A stretch of 64,000 nucleotides of DNA from Streptomyces albus subsp. albus (lineage in GTDB: Bacteria > Actinomycetota > Actinomycetes > Streptomycetales > Streptomycetaceae). The DNA is taken from contig NZ_JODR01000030.1 of assembly GCF_000725885.1 (NCBI RefSeq), positions 1 through 64,000 on the forward strand, in the 5' to 3' direction. Positions 9,049 through 17,472 of this stretch are shown in pieces (position 1 is the first letter of the stretch; each line of letters opens with the position of its first letter). Made by a program: the position numbers and the translations under genes. The notes below the pieces were generated by a model. That model was not told the origin of the DNA. It saw only the letters and a program-made list of their open reading frames with translations, and ran no database searches.

Positions 9049-10185
9049 GTGACCGCGAACACCGAGCACCCGTCCCTGCTGGATCTGCCGCCGCTGACCG
9101 CGGAGCACTTCGCCGCGGTCGAGGACAAGATCGCGTCGTTGCTGCACACCCGGTGCGACGTGGTGGCGATGCAAGGCGAGGCGCTGCTGCCGCTGGAGGC
9201 GTGCATCCGTTCGGCGGCGGCCCCGGGCAGCACGGCGCTCAACATCGTCACCGGCCCCTACGGGGAGACGTTCGGCGGCTGGCTGCGCTCCTGCGGGGCC
9301 GATGTCGTCACCCTCAGCGCACCGTTCACGGGCGCGGTCGGTGCGCAGGAGGTGGCCGACGCGCTGCGCGAGCACCCGGGGACCGGGCTGGTCAGCCTCG
9401 TGCACGCGGAGGCGGCCACGGGCAACACCAACCCGGTGGCCGAGATCGGCGCCGTGGTGCGCGAGCACGGCGCGCTGCTGATGCTCGACGCGGTCGCCTC
9501 GGTGGGCGCCGAACCGCTGCTGACCGACGAGTGGGGCGTGGACCTGTGCGTCATCGGCGGGCAGAAGGCGCTGGCCGGCCCGGCCGGGGTGTCCGCCGTC
9601 TCCGTCAGCGCCCGCGCCTGGGAGCGGATCCTCGCCAACCCGCAGGCACCGCGCCGCTCGTATCTGTCGCTGCTGGACTGGAAGGAACGCTGGCTGGACG
9701 GCGGCCGGAAGGCGCTGCCGCACGCCCCGGCACAGCTGGAGATGCTGGCGCTGGAACAGGCCGTCGACCGGATCGCCGCCGAGGGCCTGGACGCCTCGAT
9801 CACCCGGCACCGGGCCGCGTCCGCCGCACTGCGGGCGGGCGCCCGCCGGCTGCCCGCCCTGGAGCCGTACGTGGTGCGTGACCAGGACGCGGCTCCCGTG
9901 GCCACCACGCTGCGGACCCCCGCGGGCCTGGACGCGCACGAGGTGGTGGCCGCCGCGCTGGCCGCCGACGGCCGGGTGCCGGTGCAGTCCGCTGCCGGTG
10001 TACTGGGCACGGAGATGCTGCGCGTCAACCACTACGGCCGCGCCGCCGACCGCGCGGTCGCGGTGGACACCGTCCGGGCCCTGGCCGACGGCCTGCGGAC
10101 GCTGGGAGTGGAGGGCGAGGGCAGCGCCCGGGACGAGGCCGCCGAGGCGGCCGGCGCGGCGTGGGACGCCGTCCTCGCCGGGTGA
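9049..10185 (+). CDS. Class V aminotransferase (alanine-glyoxylate/serine-pyruvate type)
   Basis: A 378-residue fold-type I PLP enzyme. The N-terminal half has GPYGETFGGW around residue 67, the aspartate of MLDAVASVGAEP (about 145-156) contacts the pyridine nitrogen, and GGQKALAGPAG near 177-187 contains the PLP lysine. The C-terminal subdomain ends with a typical small domain including RVNHYGRAAD. The GTG at 9049 has GGAAGG upstream. Related enzymes include PucG-like ureidoglycine-glyoxylate aminotransferases and serine-glyoxylate enzymes; the amino donor is not resolvable. It lies 57 bp after the phosphatase gene and could be co-transcribed. Confidence 0.9.
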   Translation: MTANTEHPSLLDLPPLTAEHFAAVEDKIASLLHTRCDVVAMQGEALLPLEACIRSAAAPGSTALNIVTGPYGETFGGWLRSCGADVVTLSAPFTGAVGAQEVADALREHPGTGLVSLVHAEAATGNTNPVAEIGAVVREHGALLMLDAVASVGAEPLLTDEWGVDLCVIGGQKALAGPAGVSAVSVSARAWERILANPQAPRRSYLSLLDWKERWLDGGRKALPHAPAQLEMLALEQAVDRIAAEGLDASITRHRAASAALRAGARRLPALEPYVVRDQDAAPVATTLRTPAGLDAHEVVAAALAADGRVPVQSAAGVLGTEMLRVNHYGRAADRAVAVDTVRALADGLRTLGVEGEGSARDEAAEAAGAAWDAVLAG

Positions 10186-10188
10186 CGT

Positions 10189-10233
10189 GAGCGGCGCGGG
10201 TCCGGCCCCGCGGCCGGCGGGCCCGCGCCGCTC
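10189..10233. terminator. Bidirectional hairpin between convergent genes
   Basis: GAGCGGCGCGGG (10189-10200) pairs perfectly with CCCGCGCCGCTC (10222-10233). The 21-nt loop contains a second CCGGCC/GGCCGG stem. It sits immediately after the aminotransferase stop and before the end of the convergent HD-domain gene. Confidence 0.75.
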
Positions 10234-10277
10234 CCCCTCGTCCGGGCCGGTGAGCCGGCCGGCCGGTCAGCCGCCTG

Positions 10278-10922
10278 TCATTCCGGCCAGGGCGACTCCA
10301 GGATGGTGCGCACGAAGTCGCCCCGCCGGAAGTGCGGATCGTAGTGGGCGAGGACGTCGGCCTTCACGTTGCCGAACGTCGTCTCCGGTCTGTCCTCCAC
10401 CCCGTCCGCGAACGCCCGCAGGATGCTCTGCTTGAAGGCGGGACGCGGATGCAGGGCGACGACGGCCTCCCGGTCGGCCGCCGCGATCTCGTCGAAGCCG
10501 AACCCGAGGACGTCGTACTCGACACCCGCCGTCACCAGGGCCACCTCGGGCTCCATGTACTGCGGGATGCCCGGCGTGGTGTGCAGGGCGATGGCCGTCC
10601 ACACCCGCCGGACACTGTCGTCGGGCACCCCGCGTGCCTGGAGGAAACGGCGGGCCTCGTCCGCGCTGTCCACCTCGAAGCGGCGCCCGCTCGTGCGGTA
10701 CGGCTCGCCCAGCCCCACGTCGTGGAAGAGCGCGGCGACGTACAGCAGTTCCGGGTCATGGCTGACCTGACGGGCCCGCCCCAGGAGACAGCCGAAGAAG
10801 AAGACCCGGCGCGAGTGGTCGTAGATCAGATCGCTGGTGGTGTCCCGCACCAGTTCGGTGGCCTCCGCTGCCAGCCGGGAGTCCGGCACGGGGATGCCCG
10901 CCGGGCCGCGCTGCTCGTCCAT
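10278..10922 (-). CDS. HD domain-containing protein
   Basis: A 214-residue metal-dependent HD-superfamily protein. The metal ligands are visible as the histidine in YDHSRRV (about residue 36), the HD pair in AALFHDVGLG (about 67-68), and later histidines in ALHTTPGIPQ. This arrangement resembles the cyanamide hydratase-like branch rather than nucleotide phosphohydrolases, but the substrate is unknown. The ATG at 10922 is chosen because the N-terminus then begins just ahead of the HD helices; the upstream open frame is shadow. It is followed on the same strand at short distance by nothing related and converges with the aminotransferase. Confidence 0.88.
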   Translation of the reverse strand: MDEQRGPAGIPVPDSRLAAEATELVRDTTSDLIYDHSRRVFFFGCLLGRARQVSHDPELLYVAALFHDVGLGEPYRTSGRRFEVDSADEARRFLQARGVPDDSVRRVWTAIALHTTPGIPQYMEPEVALVTAGVEYDVLGFGFDEIAAADREAVVALHPRPAFKQSILRAFADGVEDRPETTFGNVKADVLAHYDPHFRRGDFVRTILESPWPE

Positions 10923-10963
10923 GGGTCCGCTCCGCTCCTGTCCGCCGGTCCCCGCCGGGCCGG

Positions 10964-11410
10964 TCAGTGCCCGCCGGGGGTGGGTTCCAGCACGAAGACC
11001 GGGATCTCGCGGTCGGTGTTGCGCTGGTAGTCGGCGTAGTCCGGGTACGCCTCGACGGCGCGCTGCCACCACACGGCCTTCTCCTCCCCCGTCACCTCAC
11101 GCGCCGTCATGTCCTGCCGTTTGGGTCCGTCCTGAAGCTCCACCCGGGGGTCGGCGACCAGGTTGTGGTACCAGACAGGGTGGGAGGGGGCACCGCCCTT
11201 GGACGCCACCACGGCGTACTTCCCGTCGTGCTCCACCCGCATCAGCGGCGTCTTGCGCACCTTGCCGCTCTTGGCTCCCCGCGTGGTGAGGATGATGACG
11301 GGCAGCCCGCGCATCGTCGTGCCCTCGGTCCCTCCGGACCCCTCGTACAGTTCGACCTGGTCGCGCACCCACTGCTCCGGGCTCGGCTCGTACTCCCCCT
11401 GGATCGGCAT
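10964..11410 (-). CDS. F420-type deazaflavin-dependent nitroreductase family protein
   Basis: A 148-residue protein of the split-barrel Ddn family (nitroreductase/cation F420-binding). Family segments are [20 protein letters not shown] (about residues 39-58), [16 protein letters not shown] (about 61-76), and [12 protein letters not shown] (about 79-90). Members use F420H2 to reduce quinones or activated double bonds and occur in many copies in actinomycetes. The ATG at 11410 gives the family-typical length. It lies 41 bp upstream of the HD-domain gene on the same strand, so the two may form a transcription unit. Confidence 0.92.
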   Translation of the reverse strand: MPIQGEYEPSPEQWVRDQVELYEGSGGTEGTTMRGLPVIILTTRGAKSGKVRKTPLMRVEHDGKYAVVASKGGAPSHPVWYHNLVADPRVELQDGPKRQDMTAREVTGEEKAVWWQRAVEAYPDYADYQRNTDREIPVFVLEPTPGGH

Positions 11411-11677
11411 GCTGCCCACATCCCCTCGTCCGGTCACCGTCGGTCCGCCGGAAGACGCTCCTCCGGCCTCTGTCGGCTTACCACGGGCGGGGCGGCCGTA
11501 CACGTGCGTACACCTGCGGGGCTCGGATGCGGCCACGGTGCGCGGGTGCCGTGCGGGCCGCCGGGACAGTGCTGGGGCGGACGGGCCGGTGCGGGGCCGG
11601 TTTCCGCACCGGATAGCGTGACCGGGAGCGTGCCGCCGGGCACGTGACCGGTTCGTTCGACGGAGGAAGAGACTCCC

Positions 11678-11893
11678 GTGGCCCGTATCGAGGACGCGCG
11701 TAAGACCTTTGACAAGTTCGACCGGAACGGTGACGGCTTCGTCACCCCGGCCGAGTTCCAGCAGGCGATGGTGGAGATGGGCGACCGCCACTACACGGTG
11801 GGCCTGGCGGAGGCGATAGTGAGGACCCGTGACGCGAACGGGGACGGCGTCCTCACGTTCGAAGAGTTCTTCGAGAAGGCCAAGGACCTCTGA
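11678..11893 (+). CDS. Small EF-hand calcium-binding protein
   Basis: A 71-residue protein consisting of two EF-hands. Loop one is [13 protein letters not shown] (about residues 15-27) and loop two is [13 protein letters not shown] (about 52-64); both have the D-x-N/D-x-D-G pattern and a glutamate at position 12. It resembles the CabC/calerythrin-type calmodulin-like proteins of Streptomyces, which buffer calcium during development. The GTG at 11678 follows GGAGGAAG with ideal spacing. Monocistronic, with a terminator 39 bp downstream. Confidence 0.93.
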   Translation: MARIEDARKTFDKFDRNGDGFVTPAEFQQAMVEMGDRHYTVGLAEAIVRTRDANGDGVLTFEEFFEKAKDL

Positions 11894-11931
11894 CCCCACG
11901 CGTCCGGGAAACATTCGGCGCACCGCGCCCG

Positions 11932-11962
11932 AGGGCGGCCGTCCGTGCCGGACGGCCGCCCT
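11932..11962 (+). terminator. Hairpin terminator after the EF-hand gene
   Basis: AGGGCGGCCGTCC and GGACGGCCGCCCT form a perfect 13-bp stem around a 5-nt loop. Confidence 0.85.
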
Positions 11963-12202
11963 GCCGTTTCCGGCCGGCGGTGCGCCCCTTCCCGCCCTGC
12001 CGCCGCGCGGCACCGGCGCACCCGCACAGTGGTGCGGGCATCCGGCTCGGTCCCGGCAACTGCCGTGCCGCGCAGGGGCTTTGCCGAGGCGTCCCGCCGC
12101 GCCAGGGACACCCCGGGGGCCGGTCCGCCACCGGACGGCCCTAGGGTGGCGGCAGCGAGTTCGAGGCCCCGGCGGACCACCGGGGCCGGAGTGGAGAGCA
12201 CC

Positions 12203-13015
12203 ATGCGGGAAACCGGGGACGGACCCGAGCGGCTGAACACCGGCACGGCGCATTCGGCGCGGGTCTACGACTACATCCTGGGCGGCAAGAACCACTACGA
12301 GGCCGATGTCGCGGCCGGGGACGCGATGGTCGAGGTGTGGCCGGCCCTGCCCGCGCACATGCGGGCCAACCGGGCGTTCATGCTGCGGGCGAGCCGCTGT
12401 CTGGCGCGGGAGCACGGGGTGCGCCAGTTCCTGGACATCGGCACCGGGCTGCCCACCTCGCCGAATCTGCACGAGGTCGTGCAGGAGGTCGCGCCCGCCG
12501 CGCGGGTCGTCTACGTCGACCACGACCCCATCGTGCTCAACTACGCCCAGGCGCTGCTCGCCAGCACGCCTCAGGGCCGCACCACCTACATCGAGGCGGA
12601 CATGCGGGACCCCGACGCCATCCTCGGCGCCGCCGGCTTCCGCGACACCCTCGACCTGGACGAACCGGTGGCGCTGCTGGTCATCGGCATGCTGCACTTC
12701 ATCCACCCCGGGGACGACGACCAGGGGCTGATCCGCCGGCTGCTGGACCCGCTGCCGTCGGGCAGCTGGCTGGCGGCGACGGTGGGCACCGCCGACTTCG
12801 CCCCGCAGGAGGTGGGCCGGGTCGCCGAACGGTACGCGGCCGAGGGCATGCCGATGCATCTGCGGACGCACGCCGAGGCGTCCGCGTTCTTCGACGGCCT
12901 GGAGACGATCCAACCGGGTCTGGTGCAGGTCCACAAGTGGCGTCCGGACCCGGACGACGAACGGGTGCGGGACGAGGACATCGCCATGTACGGCGCGGTG
13001 GCCCGCAAACCGTAG
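12203..13015 (+). CDS. SAM-dependent methyltransferase, DUF574 family
   Basis: A 270-residue protein of the actinobacterial DUF574 (S-adenosyl methyltransferase) family. Hallmarks are [20 protein letters not shown] at the N-terminus (about residues 12-31), the SAM-binding [14 protein letters not shown] (about 77-90), and [11 protein letters not shown] (about 103-113). These are common in Streptomyces, in many paralogues, and their substrate is generally unknown. The ATG at 12203 has GGAGAG five bases upstream. The downstream hydrolase begins 74 bp later on the same strand. Confidence 0.93.
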   Translation: MRETGDGPERLNTGTAHSARVYDYILGGKNHYEADVAAGDAMVEVWPALPAHMRANRAFMLRASRCLAREHGVRQFLDIGTGLPTSPNLHEVVQEVAPAARVVYVDHDPIVLNYAQALLASTPQGRTTYIEADMRDPDAILGAAGFRDTLDLDEPVALLVIGMLHFIHPGDDDQGLIRRLLDPLPSGSWLAATVGTADFAPQEVGRVAERYAAEGMPMHLRTHAEASAFFDGLETIQPGLVQVHKWRPDPDDERVRDEDIAMYGAVARKP

Positions 13016-13089
13016 GGGCGGAGGCGTACGGACCCGTCGCCGCCTGCGGACCTCCGCCCCGGCGGGGTGGTGACGGACAAAGGAGTGAG

Positions 13090-13800
13090 ATGAGGGAACG
13101 GCCCACCCCGGTCCTGGTGCACAGTCCGCTGGTCGGGCCGTCGTCCTGGCGGCCCGTCGCCGCGGCGCTGCGCGCGCGGGGGTACGCGACGGTCGTGCCC
13201 TCGCTGTCGCCGGTGCTCGGGAGCCGGGACGGCTGGTACCCGCGGATGGCCGCGGCGGTCGCGCACGAGGTCGCCCGGCACGGGGGTGCCGGGCGAACGG
13301 TGCTCGTGGCCCACAGCGGTGCCGGTGCCCTGCTGCCCGCGGTGGCGGAAGCGACCGCCGCGCCGGTCGTGGGCGCCGTCTTCGTCGACGCGCTCCTGCC
13401 CCATCCCGGCCGCGGCTGGACCTCGACCGTGCCGGAGGCGCTGCGCGAGCGGTTGCGCGGGCTGGTCCGGGACGGACTGCTGCCGCCCTGGGACGAGTGG
13501 TTCCCGCCCGGCACCGTCGAGGAACTGCTGCCCGACCCGCGCATGTACGCGCGCTTCCGCGCCGAACTGCCGCACGTGCCGTGGGCGTTCCTGGAGGAGC
13601 CGGCCCCCGAGGTGCCGGACCTCCCCCCGTCCCGGTGCGCGTACCTGCGGCTGAGCGAGGCGTACGAGGCCGAGACGCAGGAGGCCGAGCGGCGGGGGTG
13701 GGCGGTCGCGCGTCATGCCGCGCACCACCTGGCCCCGCTCACCGCGCCGCAGGAGGTCGGCGCGGCACTGGAGGCGCTGCTCGACCGCCTCGGGCACTGA
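13090..13800 (+). CDS. Alpha/beta hydrolase
   Basis: A 236-residue small alpha/beta hydrolase. It starts with [13 protein letters not shown] (oxyanion region), has the nucleophile elbow VAHSGAGA with the serine near residue 77, and ends with HAAHHLAPL containing the likely catalytic histidine. The ATG at 13090 lies four bases after AAAGGAG. It follows the DUF574 methyltransferase and may be co-transcribed with it. Substrate unknown. Confidence 0.9.
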   Translation: MRERPTPVLVHSPLVGPSSWRPVAAALRARGYATVVPSLSPVLGSRDGWYPRMAAAVAHEVARHGGAGRTVLVAHSGAGALLPAVAEATAAPVVGAVFVDALLPHPGRGWTSTVPEALRERLRGLVRDGLLPPWDEWFPPGTVEELLPDPRMYARFRAELPHVPWAFLEEPAPEVPDLPPSRCAYLRLSEAYEAETQEAERRGWAVARHAAHHLAPLTAPQEVGAALEALLDRLGH

Positions 13801-13835
13801 CCGCCCGGCCGCCCGGCCCCGGACGCCGGCCGGTC

Positions 13836-14795
13836 CTACTTCGACTCGACGCGCCCCCACGGACTGGTCCCGCCCGTCAGCGCCTCGCTCGCCTTCTGCC
13901 AGGCGGGGTCGCCGGGGAAGAGCCGGCTGCGCAGGTAGGCCCAGGTCAGGTGCTGGACGGCGGAAACCCGCCCGGGGTTCTCGTCCGTGGTCTCGGCGAC
14001 GTCGTAGCCGGAGATCCCGCCGAGCCCGTGCTCCGCGCCGAAGAGGGTCAGCAGGGTCTTGGGGCCCGGGGCCAGTACGTACGGGTCGGCGTGCCAGTCC
14101 GGGCCGGCGACCGTCAGATGGGCGGAGTCGTCCTTGTCGCCGGCCACGACGAGCGTGGGCGTCGTCATCCGGGAGAAGTCCGTGGTCTTGAAGAAGGGCC
14201 AGTTCTCGACCACCGTCTCGGTGAGGACGTCGCCGCCCCTGCCGGTCGTGGCGAGCAGGACGCCGGCGGTGATGCGGGGCTCGCTCAGGTCCACCACCGT
14301 TCCGTCGTCGGGGTCGGTGAGCCGGGCGCCCAGCAGCAGGCTCGCGGTGTGCCCGCCCATCGAGTGGCCGGCGACGGCGACCTTGTCGCGGTTCAGGCGC
14401 CCGCCGAGCTGCGGGACGGCGGCCTCTATCTCGTCGAGCCGGTCGAGGATGCGCGTCATGTCCTCGGCCCGCGAGCGCCAGAACATCGGTGCGCCGGGGG
14501 TGTCGGGCGCCAGGTTCAGCGTCGCGGAGCTCAGGTGGGTGGGCTGGATGACGACGAAGCCGTGCGCCGCCCAGAAGTTGGCGAGGGGGGCGTAGCCGTT
14601 CAGCGAGGAGAGGTGATTCGAGTAGCCCTGGCCGTGCGAGAGGAGGACGACCGGCAGATCGTCCCCGCTCACGGGCGCGGAGACCCGCACCTGAAGGTCC
14701 ACGGGCCTGTCGGGGGCCGGCAGTACGACCGGACTGACCGAGAGGACCGGGGCAGGAGTGCCGGTGATGCCGGTCGTGGACGTCGATGAGCTCAT
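13836..14795 (-). CDS. Alpha/beta hydrolase, PAF-acetylhydrolase/chlorophyllase-like
   Basis: A 319-residue hydrolase. It has VVLLSHGQGYSNHL (oxyanion region, about residues 48-61), a nucleophile elbow AGHSMGGHTA with the serine near residue 134, and GAEHGLGGISGYD with a candidate histidine near the C-terminus. The fold group includes platelet-activating-factor acetylhydrolases and dienelactone/chlorophyllase enzymes. The ATG at 14795 follows AAGGGA; the longer open frame would begin inside the operator region. A TTGACC-N18-TATTCT promoter overlapped by two operator-like repeats lies about 100 bp upstream, so the gene is probably repressed by a TetR-type protein encoded elsewhere. Confidence 0.88.
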   Translation of the reverse strand: MSSSTSTTGITGTPAPVLSVSPVVLPAPDRPVDLQVRVSAPVSGDDLPVVLLSHGQGYSNHLSSLNGYAPLANFWAAHGFVVIQPTHLSSATLNLAPDTPGAPMFWRSRAEDMTRILDRLDEIEAAVPQLGGRLNRDKVAVAGHSMGGHTASLLLGARLTDPDDGTVVDLSEPRITAGVLLATTGRGGDVLTETVVENWPFFKTTDFSRMTTPTLVVAGDKDDSAHLTVAGPDWHADPYVLAPGPKTLLTLFGAEHGLGGISGYDVAETTDENPGRVSAVQHLTWAYLRSRLFPGDPAWQKASEALTGGTSPWGRVESK

Positions 14796-14885
14796 GGGGT
14801 GTGTCCCTTGTTTCCGGGCAGCCACCGCCGCCGGACGAAGGCGGAGGACTGGAGACAGACGGAAGCGCCGGACTCCGCGAAGAGA

Positions 14886-14935
14886 ACCGGAGCACTGTTC
14901 CATTTAGAATACGGAGCAGTGTTCCGGTTGGTCAA
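14886..14935 (-). promoter_or_regulatory. Promoter with overlapping palindromic operator pair
   Basis: On the minus strand a TTGACC box (14930-14935) is 18 bp from TATTCT (14906-14911). Two near-identical half elements, GGAGCACTGTTCC (14889-14901) and GGAGCAGTGTTCC (14913-14925), make the region 14886-14928 an almost symmetrical inverted repeat covering the promoter. This is the layout of a TetR-type repressor operator, but no such regulator gene lies in the window. Confidence 0.65.
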
Positions 14936-15224
14936 CAGGGGTCGGCCGCCACGCCGCGTACCCGGACCGCGACGACGGTCCCCGAGCGGCGGGCCCAGCT
15001 GGGGGCTGTCTTCCGTCGCCACACCGTTCGGCTGGGCTCGGGAGCCGGATCCAGGCCCACGTCCTGAGCGCTCCCGGGCCCGGAATCAGGTCGCCCGGAC
15101 CCGCCGCCCAGCTCCAGGCCCGAGCGCTGCTTGTGGATCGGTGTGCGGGCCGGACGAAGACGCCAGCGATGGGGTAGCCGGCGGTCGTCAGCGACGGTGG
15201 GCGACGAGCGACAGCGGTTCCGGA
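14936..15224. other. Non-coding stretch, nothing recognised
   Basis: The space between the hydrolase promoter and the terminator of the CdtB-like gene contains no frame with family similarity, ribosome site or repeat that I can support. Confidence 0.5.
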
Positions 15225-15266
15225 GCAAGCAGGGGGCCACCCGGAAGCGGGTGGCCCCCTGCTTGC
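15225..15266 (-). terminator. Very strong hairpin terminator
   Basis: GCAAGCAGGGGGCCACCCG and CGGGTGGCCCCCTGCTTGC form a perfect 19-bp stem with a 4-nt loop, 48 bp after the stop of the CdtB-like gene. Confidence 0.9.
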
Positions 15267-15314
15267 CGTGCGGTGCCGAGAGCAGCACCGCACGGTGGCG
15301 ACAGTCGCCCTGCC

Positions 15315-16940
15315 TCACCTGACCGGTTCGAACCGCCACTGGTAGAGGCCCGTTTCGGTCTTCAGCGGTGCGCCCAGCTCGTTGGGGCTGGGCTGCAGCG
15401 TGCCGCCGAGGTCCGGGGTGACGATCTGCCCCTTGAGGAACTTCCAGTGCGCCGAGGTGGGCACTGCCGTCTGCGGGTCGCAGGGAATCTCCGTGACGGC
15501 GTTGGACGGACCGGCGTACCGGGTGAGGCACCAACCGTCGTCGAAGGCGAGCAGATACTCGCCGGGCCGGGTGCTGAAGAGCACCTGGACCTTCTCGGTA
15601 TCGCTGCCCGAGGGCTTCTTCACGGTCGGCGGTGCGGCGTTCCCCTCCGGGTACTCGTCCGCGAGCACGGCGTTGTCCAGGTGGTGGGGGAAGATGCGGT
15701 AGGTGTCCCCGGGAACAGGGGTGTGGCACTGTTCCTCGGGATCCATCGAGTCCGCACGACGCTCCAGCTCCTTCTTGCCGGCTTCCGCCGTGTCCGCGCC
15801 GCGGGCGTCGGAGTCGGTTGCGCCGGCTCCGGTGCCGGCACCGCTAGGAGCCGTGTCCGTGCCTCGTGCGCCGTTTCCCGTGGGGGCGGCGTCCTCCCCG
15901 ACGCCCGTGGCGCGAGCGTCACCATCCGGTGCGCTCGGTGCGGCGCCCGCACCTGTTCCCGGACTCGGGGCTGTCCCGTGGGGGCCGGCATCGGCCCCGC
16001 CCGTGCCGGGGTTCTCGGGTTTCACCGAGTCACTGTGGTCGTCCTTCTTCTCCTCCTCCGCACGGCGCCTGAGCGGCGAGCCGCCGCCGCAGTACGGGTT
16101 CGGAAGGTAGCGCACGTACGCGGTGTGGTCGGAATTGGTCCCTCCGCGTACGGCGTTGACGGTGGAGTTGTTCTCGTTCTGCATGTACGCGAAGTCGAGT
16201 TCGCCACCTCCCTGATGGGTGGGTTGATTCGAGGCGACGATGTGATTCTGCAGGTTGGCCGGCATCCGGCCGGGGCTGCGGTTGAAGTCGGCCAGCACCA
16301 CCCAGTCCTGGCCGGGGTGGTAGCGCGCCATGAACTGCCGGGCCGTTTCGATGATGTCCTCGGCGTCGTTGGGCGCGGTCGGGCCGTTCGACAGTGCGTG
16401 TGCGTTGAAGTACCACGTCTCGCCGAACTGCACGCCCATCATCGGCCGGGAGTTGAACCTGCCGCCCACCGGCAGCTGAACGGCGTCGCGCGCCGTCTCG
16501 CGAGAGGCTATCGCCAGACCGTTCCGCTGCTGTCCGGGGTCGGCCCAGTAGATGTTCACGATGTCCGGGCGGCTGTTCGTCCCGATGTTGTACAGGTGCT
16601 CGGTGACGCCGGGTTGCGGGAAGACCCGCTCGCTCTGGTGGGACGACGGCGGCGGTCCGTTGCCGGCCTCCTGGAGCGATGCCACCTGAACACCGTCGTC
16701 GTTCAGCATCCGGCGGATCTGGGTGAGCCAGCGCGACTCCGGGACCGTGCCGTCGATACCGTCCCGCTCGCCGTTCATGTTCCACTGCCCGGCCACCCGG
16801 TCGTTCTCCACCGCGTGAGCGGGCGGGCTGGTCCAGTCGACGGCAACCAGGGCGGGGGCCAGGAAGCCGGCCGCGGCGAGCACAGCGACCCAGCGACGTT
16901 TTCCGAGGCCGTACCGCGAAGCATGCTCGCGCGTGCGCAT
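15315..16940 (-). CDS. Secreted CdtB-like nuclease with C-terminal domain
   Basis: A 541-residue exported protein. Residues 1-43 form a signal peptide (basic start, hydrophobic core, cleavage likely after PPAHA). Residues 46-280 match the endonuclease/exonuclease/phosphatase fold in its cytolethal-distending-toxin B form: SLQEAGN (metal-binding Glu91), YNIGTNSRPD (117-126), NGLAIASR, SRPMMGVQFG, FNAHALSNG (His181), VLADFNRSP (Asp218, Asn220), GGGELDF (Asp249) and NSDH (Asp271-His272). All key catalytic positions are kept. A low-complexity Gly/Ala/Thr linker (about 295-395) leads to a 135-residue domain with AHWKFLKG and YQWRFEPV, reminiscent of beta-trefoil QxW repeats. CdtB proteins act as DNase or phosphoinositide phosphatase. 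The ATG at 16940 is chosen for the signal peptide; its SD is tight. Confidence 0.85.
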   Translation of the reverse strand: MRTREHASRYGLGKRRWVAVLAAAGFLAPALVAVDWTSPPAHAVENDRVAGQWNMNGERDGIDGTVPESRWLTQIRRMLNDDGVQVASLQEAGNGPPPSSHQSERVFPQPGVTEHLYNIGTNSRPDIVNIYWADPGQQRNGLAIASRETARDAVQLPVGGRFNSRPMMGVQFGETWYFNAHALSNGPTAPNDAEDIIETARQFMARYHPGQDWVVLADFNRSPGRMPANLQNHIVASNQPTHQGGGELDFAYMQNENNSTVNAVRGGTNSDHTAYVRYLPNPYCGGGSPLRRRAEEEKKDDHSDSVKPENPGTGGADAGPHGTAPSPGTGAGAAPSAPDGDARATGVGEDAAPTGNGARGTDTAPSGAGTGAGATDSDARGADTAEAGKKELERRADSMDPEEQCHTPVPGDTYRIFPHHLDNAVLADEYPEGNAAPPTVKKPSGSDTEKVQVLFSTRPGEYLLAFDDGWCLTRYAGPSNAVTEIPCDPQTAVPTSAHWKFLKGQIVTPDLGGTLQPSPNELGAPLKTETGLYQWRFEPVR

Positions 16941-17472
16941 TCCTCTTCGAGCCGTTAACGCGGCACGTGATGAGTCGATCAAGAAAATCCCCCCATGGGT
17001 TCTGTTTCGACGGATCAGGCCATCGCAGACGGCGCCGGGTCCCCCACCCGAAGATCCGCAACGCGGCCGGAGCTCGCTGCCCCACTGGGGGCGGGCACTG
17101 GACTGCGCGGTCTTTCGCAGGGCATCGGGTCGGTCCTTGTGAGCAGGAACAAATGCGGCACCGGGCCGGTGCGGGGCCTTCCACGGAGTTGGATGCGAGA
17201 GGAAGCGAGAATGTTTCGACCTGGCTCCATGATTTTTTTGCGCGGCCGGGAACTGACGGCCGTGCTGCTTTCTTGTGCGGGTGGTGACAACAGCCTCTGC
17301 CGTCACCCGCGGCAGTGCCTCACCACCCACGAGTGAGGGAAAGAACAGCATTGCGGCAGTACAGGGCCTCCGCCCTGTCGGACACCCCTTTGGGGATCGT
17401 GTGGCCCGCGCGCACGAGGACCGGGTCGCCGGTCGCCTGACGTATCAACCGACCGTGATCCGCCAACCAGGA
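16941..17472. other. Intergenic region upstream of the CdtB-like gene
   Basis: About 530 bp without a supportable gene. The part near 17200-17250 is relatively AT-rich (a run of seven T at 17230-17236). On the minus strand TTGATC and TTAACG boxes 18 bp apart lie just before the CdtB-like start and could be its promoter, but they are weak. Confidence 0.45.

Noticed and set aside
7870..9881. Continuation of the first phosphatase frame past the C5 tract
   Set aside because: After ALALATGYP the sequence becomes Arg/Pro-rich and loses all GAF similarity, which resumes in the next frame; the continuation is an accidental open frame.
10278..10922. HD-domain protein as a (p)ppGpp synthetase/hydrolase
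   Set aside because: Only the short HD helices typical of the cyanamide hydratase-like branch are present; there is no RelA-SpoT domain.
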